DNA of 64,000 nt from Thunnus maccoyii (taxonomy: Eukaryota; Chordata; Actinopteri; Scombriformes; Scombridae): positions 23,551,001 through 23,615,000 of the forward strand of contig NC_056539.1 in the NCBI RefSeq assembly GCF_910596095.1, given 5' to 3'. The position numbers and the translations under genes are program-made. Shown piece after piece: positions 12,941-24,700 of this stretch; positions within the stretch are counted from its first letter, which is position 1; each line of letters opens with the position of its first letter. The notes beneath the pieces were generated by a model. That model searched no databases. It had not been told where the DNA came from and saw only the letters and a list, made by a program, of their open reading frames with translations.

Positions 12941-14231
12941 CACTTACAGGCACAGCTGGCCTTTTGTGGCAGCTTCAGAGCTTTAAATTGTCACAACTGG
13001 GATATATTGTGGTCACCATTTCTAACTTATGAACCCAGAAGTGGAATGAATTTGACCACCAAATGAATTTTGAAAAGAGTGCTCTACTGCGAAGTATCAA
13101 CTTGCACGCCATTAATAAAGAAAAACAGTCACAGCATTGTATTGTATGTTATACTGTATATGGTACATACATTAAATATTCAGTATGTTATATACTTAAA
13201 GCCACAATGTAAAGAATTTAAAAATTTCTGACTTTGACGCCCCCCAGTGGTAGTAAGATAAAAGACAATATTCTACACATAGTGGCTTTAATATAGTATA
13301 TTATACAATGATGATTTTAGGCTTTAGTTTCCACTCTGCAAGTAATGAAGCAGACAGGAAGTGGAGGTGAATGTACTTTATAATACAGCAGCCTCTCAAA
13401 CACACACCTGGCTCCTCAGACAGTGACATCCCCGTCTAACATTATTACCTCATGTTTTATACATCAAAGACAAAGATTGTATAGTGAACTGTTCATGTGC
13501 TTAAGATAAATATAAAGGGATCAAGGTACCAACCTATCAATAATATTCCCCTGAAACAAAGACCTGTCTGTCCACCAGATTTTTGGCCAAAGTATATCTG
13601 AAAATGTTTTGAAGTGAAATGTAAGAGGAAGTTTGACAGATTGTACCTGAAAGCTACAGGGAGTCAGTGATACTTCCTTTTCTAAATTCCTTTGCTCTTA
13701 TGACGGTAGAAGTTTCAAAAAAAAAAAAAAAAAAGCAGTGTGTCAAAACATGGTCAAATGGACAGAGGTCACTTTGAGATAACAGTAATTATTCTGCTTA
13801 TGCAAGGTACTCCACGTGTATAAAGGTTATGGTGTGTGTTGGTACTGAGATAACAAAAAAATTTTGTATGATTTTTTTTTTTATTGTATTACCTGTTATT
13901 ATATCTCATTTTTAAAAAAGAAAACAATGGCCATGATCCCTGATGTGATCAAACAACTTCATCAACAGCCCAAAACGCTGTCCTTGTACCACTTTATGTT
14001 GTTTGTTGGGATATAAACTATAGTGATTTGACTGTGTAGCTTTACATTTAAAAGAACCATGTTTCTATGACCATGCCAAACCTAGAAATGCAAAGAAGTT
14101 GATGTGGCTGATTGGTTATTTTTTGCATTACTAGAAATAAAAGTATGCACATTCCTTCTGTGGATGACTTGAGTATCAGAGAGTAGACACACTGCACACA
14201 TCCGCCTGAATCAGAAACACTTTATCAGTAA

Positions 14232-14560
14232 TTAGAGCTGAAACGATTAAGTGATTATACTATTATAACCCATTAACAGGGAATTAATCAAAAATCAAGG
14301 AAATTAATTAATCGTTTATGTTGTTTAATCAAGCAAGAATGCCAAATATTTGCTCGTTTCAGCTTCACACTGTAAGGATCTGCTGCTTTTATGTTATTTT
14401 AAATTGAATATATTTCAGTTGGTCAGACAAAACAAGCCATTTAAAGACGTCATCTTGCACTCCCAGAACTAGTGGTTTTGACTTTTTTTTTTCGCAAGCT
14501 TTTGATTTAGGTGATTAATCACACAAACAATTGACAAATTGACGATTCCTGATATTGGAC
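14232..14560 (-). repeat. ATTAATCG-rich dispersed repeat, copy 1
   Basis: Begins AGAGCTGAAACGATTAAG and contains GATTAATCACACAAACAATT near the other end. This inverted-end repeat (typical ends AGGGCTGCAACTAAC.. and ..GTTGCAGCTCT) occurs five times in the window. Confidence 0.65.
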
Positions 14561-14696
14561 GGAACATTGAATATGTATAAATTTGCATCAAACATAAAAT
14601 GCAGATATAGTCATATTACCTCTTAGTCTCCCTCCAAATTGGCATAAAAAGCCTGCGTTATATTGACATTACATCATCTATTTACAGTGTCTGCAG

Positions 14697-14800
14697 CGTC
14701 ACATTTTACATTTTATTTTTTGTCATTTGGCAGATGCTTTTTATCCAAAGCAACATACAAGTGAGGCAAGACAATCAAGCGTTACAGGACAGGGACTCAA
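14697..14800 (+). repeat. Short dispersed repeat (TTTGGCAGATGCTTTTATCC type)
   Basis: Shares GTCATTTGGCAGA.GCTTT, ATCC.A, GAGGCAAGACAATCAAGCG and GAGGACAG..ACT with 27794-27898. The motif is common in teleosts; its family is not assigned here. Confidence 0.6.
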
Positions 14801-15144
14801 GTTGCTGAGCAGGTACAAGTGCAATGAGAAAGACCACTAACAATTATTGTTATTATTGCTGTTTTTTAAAATTTATTTTTGTTCTATTAATGAGACCTGA
14901 CAGTGGCAGAAGCAACTGTATTACCTATTACTGTTTCCCAAATTGGCAGAAGAGTCAGTGTTGATGATGTTGGTCAGGTCTCATCAAATGGAAAAATGGC
15001 CAAATTTAAACACACTTAAACACACAGTATACAGACTGATACTCCAGCAGGAGTGTCAGAAAACAAGTATTAGTGGTTAGTGATATTCAGTCAAAATAAT
15101 GTGTCCTAATTCCATAATTCATACTAATTATAAGCAGGTTTTAA

Positions 15145-15256
15145 GTATAGCAGTGGAAGACATATTGAGATTTTTTTTTACTTAAGTGAAGGTTGCAATA
15201 CTGCAGTATAAAAATACTCCTTTACAAGTTTACAAATTTTGGGTTCAAAATCTTAC
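15145..15256 (-). repeat. AGTACTTTTACT-rich repeat, first part, interrupted by the TTAA element
   Basis: Begins near AGCAGTGGAAGACAT and stops at the TTAA at 15257. The remainder resumes at 16139. Confidence 0.65.
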
Positions 15257-15260
15257 TTAA

Positions 15261-16134
15261 AGGTGCACTATGTAAGATTTGGATAACACCATATCACCAG
15301 ACACCACCACCACTCTCATAGAGTTATCACTCACTGAATATAGCGTAAAGCTTACTGTTTACAGCGAATCTGTTCTATGTCAAGATATCAAAATGCTACA
15401 GAGATATTAGAGCCATCGCTAAATTACCAAAGAACTGCTCAGAGGCAGCTGAGATGACCAGCGGTCTCACCCAGCCAGCGGCTTCTCCGACAGCATCGCA
15501 GCAAATTTCCAAATAGGTGTTATAGGTTTGGATAAACTAACCATATATTGGGAATCTAAATGGTTACTCTCTTGCTTGAAAAAAATATTAAAAATGAATA
15601 AAGTGATATTTTAACAGTCATACAGCTTTCAGCCCGGTTCCGGCATTGCTGCTGGTTGCTGACAAGCAGGTCTATCTGCGGACTCAGTATCTACATGACA
15701 CACCCACTCAAGTTGGGTGAGTGGGTTGGGCATGAGCAGCGAGATGGTTAGGATTAGAGGTCAGGGGTGTGTGCCGTCTAGTGTGCTGTTACGGTGACAA
15801 CATCAGGGGGTGTGTATTGTGTAGTAAAGTGGGTGTGTCCCTTATCATTGTTCGGGACAGCACCACTTCTTCTTCCTCTCATGTTGGACTGAGGGTAAAC
15901 TGGAAGCTACAGTGACTCACCATCGCCCTTGAGGTACAAAGTGGTATTACGAGACAGGACGGGCCAGTGCTAGCTGGTTAGCATGCTAACATCAGTAGAT
16001 ATCTCTGTAACACAATACATAGACGTCTTTGACATAATGTCAAAATTGTTATTTCTTCACATTCTGTTGATAATTTTAGTTAATTATTGAACATTTTAAA
16101 CTAAAATTCTGGCCAAATCTTGCATAGTGCACTT
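15261..16134. mobile_element. TTAA-flanked MITE-like element (874 bp), nested in another repeat
   Basis: Ends are AGGTGCACTATGTAAGATTT at the left and the inverted AAATCTTGCATAGTGCACTT at the right, each flanked by TTAA (15257-15260 and 16135-16138). TTAA duplications are typical of piggyBac-like or Kolobok-like DNA transposons. No transposase frame is visible, so it is non-autonomous. It splits an AGTACTT-rich repeat whose two parts lie on either side. Confidence 0.85.
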
Positions 16135-16138
16135 TTAA

Positions 16139-16600
16139 ATCAAAATACAGACGTAGGCTATTAGTTGCTAAATTTACTTGAAGTATCAGAAGTAAAAGTA
16201 CTCATCATGCAAAATGACCCCACTCAGGGATATCTTGATTATACATACACAGATATAGTGTCTGTAAAAAATAATTTCACCCCTCTTCTGGTTTTTCATG
16301 TTTTTGTTTCACAACATGGAATCAAAGGGGATTTACTTTTTTTACACTAATCAACAGAAAAAATACGCTTTGTAGAAACCTAATTTCTACAAAGCAATCT
16401 AAATTAATTACACATGTAAAATACATTACCTGTTTTATTTGTAAAATCTATATCTGAAAACTATAGATGTGAAATAAATGTAGTGTAAAAAGTAAAATAT
16501 TTCCCTCTAAAATGTAGTAGAGTAGAAGTATAAGGCTGCATTAAATGGAAATACTCTTGTACTTAAGTACAGTACTTGTGAAAATGTACTTGATGTGTAG
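16139..16600 (-). repeat. AGTACTTTTACT-rich repeat, second part
   Basis: Resumes after TTAA at 16135 with AGAAGTAAAAGTACTCATCA and continues to GTACTTAAGTACAGTACTTG near 16575. Confidence 0.65.
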
Positions 16601-17054
16601 CATATTCACACAGGAAAAATGACATATATACTCAAAAGTCAGTATGCTGACAGTTGGTGTACAATATTGTCTCACCATGTTTTACACAAAGGAAAAGTTA
16701 GTGGTGCTCACAGCTGCAAAAAGTGTAAAAAAAAATCTTTTGGATAATGCTTTCACCTTGTGAAGTTTAAGTTAGGCTGCAGTGTGATGTATTATTTATT
16801 TCCTGTCGGTATAAAATGATGACTTTTTTGTATACCAACAGCACAAATACTTAGTATGTATTGTGGAAAAACAGCTCCAGTAAAAGGTTTCCAGAGATGT
16901 TCACCAGTGGAGGGCAGTAACAGTTTGCATTTAGCTCACTGTGATCAGCTACTTTTATCACCAGTGTTCCCAGAGAGAGAAAGTCTTCTGCTCTCCCTGC
17001 TGGACACTAACAGCAGGTGCACAGAAAGAGGTGAAATGTGAAGCAACTCATTTT

Positions 17055-18346
17055 TAGAGAATTAGAAATGTTTATTACTTATGGAACACTTTTTAGACAT
17101 CATTCATACCTTATGGAAGAATACAGTTACAAAAAAAATGGTCCTTTATAATAGTATCAGAGAAAATAAATCCATACAAAAATAAATGGCTCGCAAATGG
17201 TTTGTAAAATGACAACAATGTTCTTCATAAAAATACAAATGCATGACAAATCATGAGGGTGCCAAAACAATTTTAAAACATACACAAGATCATAACATTT
17301 TGCATATGAAGTAGATTATTATATTATTATAATCACCACACATGGAATCAGCACGTAATCATTTTTCATCGGCCAAGAAGGAATCTAATGAAAATATGAA
17401 CTTAGCTTATAGACAGTCAGGAACAGTGAGAGACATGTTTTCCAGTTTGTGTTGAGGGTGTACAACGGAAAAATATAAAAATAGTCTAAATATTTTTACT
17501 ATTTTGCATAGATTCAGCATATTTGAAATGATCACCGATTAAAAACAAACACTGTGTCTTTAGTATGTACAAATAACAGATAACATTATCACAGATGCTA
17601 ATTACCTAATAGACAGATACATACTATAAATTTGTTCTTTTGATTCCTGCAGTACATAAAAACCATAAACCATTGTTTTAATGTTTATGTAGTAAAAACA
17701 GGATCCCTTAAAAGAATATACAATTGGCCACTAAGTCCCCTTTTTGGTCTCACTGCATCTATATTTAGATATTCAGTATCAAAATCTTAGTTTCGACATA
17801 AAGCCAGTACATTAGAATAATACATGTGGTCCTGGAAGAGAGCAGTTAACTCTGCTGATATTGATGTTAGTAACCAACACTGACACAGAGGTGAGACAAG
17901 CACAACAAAACGTAATTTTTGACAAAGTTAACGCCATGCAAAGGGTTAAAAAAAAACACATTTGCTTGCTAACAACCCCTACAACCCGTCTCACCCATTA
18001 CTGCTCCAACTCTTATCTCAACTGGAGATAAAACACGGAAAAGTTGCCAATTTAGAGAGCAAACAAAATCACAGAAACTGAGCACACTTATCACAGGTGA
18101 CTCAAGGTCAGGTGACTTTCAAATAACCTTTCTACAACCTCACCCTCTGATCTTCGCAGGTGGCTGCACATGGCTAACAATGAGCTGACCCTTTAAGAAA
18201 ATGGCAGTGTTTGCTGTGGAAGTGGATTCAGCTCAGGCTGCTGTTTCCATTTCTCCCTAAAAAGTCATTTCATCCAGTTCTGCTGTCTTACAAACGATCA
18301 GATCATTAATATTAACATACCGTATGTTCCCTGTGTGTGTGTGTGT

Positions 18347-18383
<37 letters not shown>

Positions 18384-18616
18384 TGTTACCTCACTGGGAC
18401 CTTTTCTGGTATAAACACCTACCTCGTCAGGACCAGCAGTCCTCATGGGGACCAAGACGTGGTCCTAATGAGGCAAAATGTCATTTCTGAGGTCCTGGTT
18501 AAGTTTAGGGGTAAAGTGTGAACTGGTAATTAGGGTTTGGGTTAGGCTGTCCACAATGAATGGAAGTCAATGCAATGTCCTAACAAGGATAGCTGCTCAA
18601 ACTTACAGTATGTTCC

Positions 18617-18652
<36 letters not shown>

Positions 18653-18798
18653 CCATGTGTGTCCAGTGAGTGTAGGAGCTGTACAGGTAACTTTGGTCTC
18701 AGCCTTTCACAGAGTCTTTGTAGCATTGTGGAGTGTATCTTGGCATCATGTGGACCATGGTAACTGTGAGAGCGGAGCGTAGAGACTCAGTGGGTTCA
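17055..18798 (-). other. ocln: Probable ocln 3' UTR
   Basis: The first AATAAA on the - strand after the stop codon is at 17076-17071, predicting cleavage near 17055 and a 1.7 kb 3' UTR. It would contain two (GT)n tracts and the dispersed repeat between them (18324-18655). An ATTAAA near 17684 is an alternative. Confidence 0.45.
18324..18655. repeat. Dispersed repeat bounded by two (GT)n microsatellites, in probable ocln 3' UTR
   Basis: (GT)n at about 18333-18380 and 18620-18651 enclose GTCCTCATGGGGACCAAGAC, TTTCTGAGGTCCTGGTTAAG and ATGAATGGAAGTCAATGCAA. The same phrases with flanking GT tracts are widespread in fish genomes. TATGTTCCCT occurs just before both GT tracts. Confidence 0.7.
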
Positions 18799-21700
18799 TT
18801 AGTGGGTCTTGTCGTAGTCCTTCACCATGCGTTTGATGTAGAAAAGTTTGTGTCTCAGCCTGCGACACTCTTTCTTCTTAGACTGGTAGTCTGATGTCTA
18901 CAGAGGAGAGAGAGCACATTTAATATTACTTAACAGTGTAACAATGTTTGCTTTTCTACTATATATTCAAAATAATAATAGAGTGAGAATAATAGAGTGA
19001 GCACAAATCAATTACAGAAGTTTTATGTGCAAAAGAATACCAAGAATAATACAATAGATGACATTTTGTCTGTGGATGTTTACAACAAACTCTGTAACAC
19101 TGCTGCCACAAATATCTGCATTATATTTATATAATGATATTATATATCTGCAGGCAGGTTTATAAATTGTAAACTCAGAAATGTTTCCTCACCCGCTTCA
19201 AGTCCTTCAGTTGATTATATTCCTCTGCTACAGTCTGATGAAAGAAGAAAATACACTTATTATCATGCCAGCCTCACATTCAACCTGAATGTTGTTTTTC
19301 TTTTCCTGTTCAACATCTCTGTTTGACACCTGAATAAAAACATTTACCTATCTTTGATTTTAAAAAAATACATGTTTCTATCTGAATATATCCAACTAAT
19401 ACTTGAAACTATTCACTTCCATTAAGAGTTGTGAGTTGGAGGACAGATTTATTTCCACAACATCCCTACACAGAGTACAGCAATGTCAGATACGGTGGAT
19501 ATTTGATCTGGCTGAACTAAGAGCACGAGTGACTCATCAACTGAAAATGAAATTGTGCAAATTCTGAATGTTCTGGGTTTCAATATCTGAATTTTGGCAC
19601 TTTGTAAAGCAGGAGCAAGAAAAAGGAGCATGAGCTGGAGCATTTTAGTTACAGTGCATGGGGATGATCTTCCCTACAGTAGCTCTGATTTTTAATTTAG
19701 ACTCATCTTGCTTTCATAACCACATTTTTTGTTCAGCTATGCCAGTCTCATCACTCTTTGAGGTGCGTCCTGCGTATGTCTCACCTGGTATTTGACTGAA
19801 GTCTCATCCAGTGTGTCCAGCTGCCGGCTGAGTTTGTTTAAGTGATCGTTAATGTCGTCCATCTCTGCGCACAGGCGCTTGTACTCCCTAAGGTCGGCAT
19901 CAAACTCTCTCTTATAGGCATGACGTTGTTCATCAGATGTAATCTCCGGATACATGCTGGAGGAAGAGGAGAGGGAGAGCAAGGAGGAGCAAAGGAACAA
20001 AAAGCATGGAGAGTTTGGAGAGGAGAGAAAGACAAACAGATATCAACATCAGAGATAAACTTGCAAAAAAAACTTCCTGTACATGAAAAGCACACCTTAC
20101 AAACTTCAATGAGGTCATCAGACTCCCTGTGGTTCAGACTGCTGAACACAGAGCACAGAGATCAAGGAGACATGAGTGCTGGTTGTTGTGGTCCACTCCA
20201 AATGTCTCCAAATCAGGGTGTATCCAAACAACCAAATATAACAAGTTTCTCGTAAACTACACCAATTCCTCTGTTTTGTACCTTTGGCCCAATTCTCTCA
20301 TTATGCCTCAGTACAAGCAGTGTGGAATGGCATGCTTCAGGAGATTAACTAATCTCCTGGACAGAGTGAGGAATATACAGAACGTAGCTTTTTCCATCTG
20401 CATGTTTGACTGAAAGTTAGAATTAATATTCACCTTCTTTGCTCCCTATTCATCTGTTTATGTGCTCATCTATACTTGCGTGTTCTATTCAAAGGATGTT
20501 GTAGTTGCATTGTCTTGTAAACAAAGTCACTCTCGTGTGAGGCTGATTCTCTGAGCTTACAGTTATTCATTCAAATCAGAGAATTTAGGTCTGGTCCTAA
20601 GGGAGCAATAGTATTTGACTGCAATCTACATGCTGTGTTCTTTGCTAAAGACATTTCCATCTCTAATCCAGACGGTGTATGAGCAGCTCAGAGATACAGC
20701 TGTACAGTCGTGGAAGCTTAAATCTCACCTCTCCCACTCCTCTGGGTCGAGTTCGTTGCCTGTCTCTCCTCCTGTGGTGTACTCCGTCTCATACTGAGAC
20801 TCATCCAGCTCGGGGTTACGTCTGCGTCTCTTGCCCCTGTTGGCAGAAGGTTTACGGCCTCCGCCTGTCTCTTCTGAAGGACTAGAGCTGGTCCTTCCAC
20901 CATGGGAGAAGACCTCCGATGGTCGGCTGGTGGTCTGCTCTGAGTATCTGCGGGTCAGCAACAAAGACATGAGAAGATTAGACAAGACCTCTTCAACTGT
21001 CCTAAAAAGTCTTCTTCATTAAAACCAGAGTAAAATAAAAACCTAGAAAAATCTAGAACAGCAACTATGCTCTTAAAGCTGTTAGAAACATTTTATATGG
21101 AAAACATTTGTCTTAAATAATAATATTTTATTTATACAGCGCTTTTAAAAGGCACTCAAAGTCACCTCACATCGATAAACAAAATGGCAAAAGGAACAAC
21201 AATAACAACAGAGCAGCAGGAAAGACACTGTTAAAAGCAAAAACAAAAACAGTAAAAGAGAATAAAAGACGTAGTGTCAATTTAAAAGTAACGGACTAAC
21301 AGCTACTGCGTCAAATACTGTAACAACACCTTTGGCCAAAGTGCCTGAATAAACAAGGATTGAATGTTTCCAAAAGCGCTGAGTCACTCTTGACTTAACA
21401 CTTTTAGATACGTACTTGTATAGAGACAATGTATGTCTAGTCTGGTGTTTTATGTCTTGAAAGGCCTCCTTGCTGTGTTTAGAGGGATATAAGGGTCGTA
21501 CTGACTTTTGTTTCAACACAAATTATCAGTGAGTACAGTTAAGTACAGTTAAAGTACAGTTAAGTTTACGGGATCTAGTACAGTTTAAGTACAGTTAAGT
21601 TCACGGGATCTAGTACAGTTAAGTACAGTTAAAGTACAGTTAAGTTTTTACAGGGTAAATCTGTAATTTCCTTGACAGTCTAAGAAACAGACAATTTACT

Positions 21701-24700
21701 CCAAGAACATCATGACCCAAATAACACCACTATCTTTAGGAGTGGTGTTATAGGAGACTATGACTAAACATAACAAATATTTACTGATATGGGTTAGACT
21801 GATGCCATATGGATGAAGGTAGACAGTGTGAACCACTAATGATTATTGTTGCTTGCACCCTGTAATTTGACTCTGTACCATGTGGATGGCTCCAAGTGAC
21901 CAGGAATCAGGTGCAGCTCTTTCATAACAAGAGGGGGAGACATGCTCAATTTTGTAGGTTTGTAGGGATTTGAAGAGGAATCCAAATCCAGCGGAGCAGA
22001 TATTACAAGTTCTTACAAAAACAGGGCTGCATTACGTCAACAACTGGGCACACTGCAGGTCCTCAGGCTAACATTTTTCTGCTTATGAAACGGCAGCAAT
22101 GATTATTTTGTGATCCCATTTTGTACTTTGAACTCCCTCAAAATCCTTACGTTGCTGAGTACAAAATTAAATGATTTGGTTATTTTATTTAGTTAACGGT
22201 GCGGTAAGATCATTCAGAAATATGAGATGGACTTGTTTTTCAAAGGTACTGAGATGTTAAGAAACTGTAAAGAGAGGAGTACTTGACAAAACTTTACACA
22301 CACACACTGCAGTCTTGAGGACATTAACACAAACAGAGTGCTTCAGAAATCATTGAAGAAAAGCAAATACACTACTTCACAAACATGCTGCCTTTTCCCT
22401 TCCTCTGGGAATTCAATGAACATGAGAGAAAAAAAAAAAAAAACAAGGAAAAGTTAATCCAACAAGGGCTCAAAGGTCACACAAACACAGCTCTCTACTG
22501 TGGGTGGGGCAATATATTTTCATGGGTTTTAAAACAAAGCAGTGATTAGATATCGCTTGTGTCACGTGTTTTGAGGTTTTGTTTGGAACCTTTACAGTAT
22601 AAAGACTAAAAGGATGCTGCTTTTTCCTTGATAGAAGTTGAATAGAGGGATTAAAGCAAGAAAATATATGTGAGCCTGAAAAATTGTCCAGGAGTAAATG
22701 TGTACAGTGTATTGAATTATGTATTATATGAATTTAAAACTGTTCTAATCCTGAAATCAGACATGGTGTCTGAGAATTTATTATTTATTAAGAGTGTTTC
22801 GAAACATTTAAATTGGGCTCTGGACTCACTGGTTGTTGTCGTACGTGTCCCCATTAAAGGAGCTGCTGTCCACCTTGGCTGGGGAGTAGGAGATGACACT
22901 GTTGGCTGAAGCGTTGAGCAGTCCGCCTGCTTTCTCTGACACCAACAGAGTTGGGGCGTCTTGAACACTGTGGCTTTCCTCCACATTGTTCACCTACAGC
23001 AGGCAGGAAAGAGCAGAAGGAACAGACTCAGCAAACACAAACAAACAACTGAAACACTCACAAAGAGCAAACCTCACCACAGGCTCATTTTCTGACTGAC
23101 ATCCTGCTTATAAATCCATTATTCTTCTTTTCCTTATATCTTAACTGACACGTTTAAATGACCTGCACAGCCACAAACAGGACAGTGTTATTACACTTTA
23201 CATTGTTGAAAAGGAATTTATTTGGACAGTTTAAACATTAGCAGTGACCTTTAAATGAGAAAGGAAAGCTATTTCCACAGCACAGACAAAGGTTTGGTAA
23301 TTAGTCCTTAAAGTTTGAGAGAGCAGCGGGGCACGTAATTGGACGGCACAGTCCAGCTCCTTAATGAAATGATGGTTATCTGCTTGGTTCACCGTGCCTG
23401 AAAAGTTCCAGAGAACTAAAACAAAGGATGACTTAAGGTTCATTGTAAAACACACTCAACACTAATTTTAAATAAACCGAATGCCATTGTTTGCAGCATT
23501 TCCCCATATGCTAAGCCTGTTTCTGATAACCTTCTGACCTTAAAAGATTAATCATAAAGATATTACATACACACAGAAGACAATGGACAGTAACTGAATC
23601 TTGGCTTTCACTTCTATCTGTTGTCTTATGTCTTCATGAACACCTGGGACGGATGTGTTCCTCTTTTCTTTATTCAAACAAAAGGAAACAGTGTCCGTCA
23701 TGTGAAAACATTTGCCTTAATCTGTATTACCAAGTCTTCCTGTGAGGCCAGAGAGCCTGCATGAGAGAATTCCTCACAATGAAGGCTTCGGGGGTGGTCA
23801 CCGTTTCTTCTACTGTGAGACCAGTAACTTTATCAATCATTAGATTCCACACAACATGGTAGCTATTGTTTTTGATGACTAACTGGCTTAATGTTAGTAA
23901 AAACTGAAGGTATTGAGGCTCCTAAAAACAAAAAAGAGAAAGTAAAACTAAAATCATCTATTGTATAAATGAGCGAGCAGGTTTTAAATCAAGCTCAAAC
24001 TCTACTCACAAAGTATGTGCCTTTGTATATGGGCTATCACTGATATCACTGGTGCTGACTGGTGAGGTGACATGTTTCTGCATATTACATTAAATATCAC
24101 ACTAGTGAATAAAAATGTCCTGAGCAGGAGTAATCTGCAGGATAATGTTCCTCTGAAATAAGACATCTGACATTTAATACACCTGCACACGAAAGCATGA
24201 ATATTTTCTTTACTTGTCTAAAATGTATATATTCTGCGTGGTAAAACACACTCCTGATAGTTACATTTTTTAATTTACCAGCCTTTGGCAAGTGAGCCAA
24301 AAATCCATTTCAAGCCCAGGTTAGAATTAAGAACTCACTAATACCCCACTATATAAAACTCTTATGAAACCTCCACTCCCCTGCTTCTTGAATGCTGCAT
24401 TACGGAGCAATCTCCTAAATTCCTCACAGTGCAGGAGCAGAGGAAAATATCAGCTTAGCTCCCAAAAAACAACAATCATAGTGGTTGGAGCGCTTGGGTG
24501 GGGGAGAGCTACCCTCCTTGCAGCTGCAGGAGAATCCCGTTTGAAGAGTGCAGCTTCAATCCCAACAATGGCCTCTCAGTGAGCAGCGCAGCGGCTGCTG
24601 CACCATGAACAGACTATGTAAGCACAGTAAGAATGTCTGAGATACTTGAACCTGGTGAAGCAAAGCAAGGAGGCAAAGATGGAGAGGCAGGGGGGGACAG

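Larger units (their letters stand above)
12941..15144. other. Gene-free convergent intergenic region between nr2f6 and ocln (left part)
   Basis: Holds the ATTAATCG repeat copy 1 and the short GGCAGATGC repeat. No coding exon, tRNA or miRNA hairpin was recognised. The interval from 16600 to 17055 is likewise empty. Confidence 0.6.
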
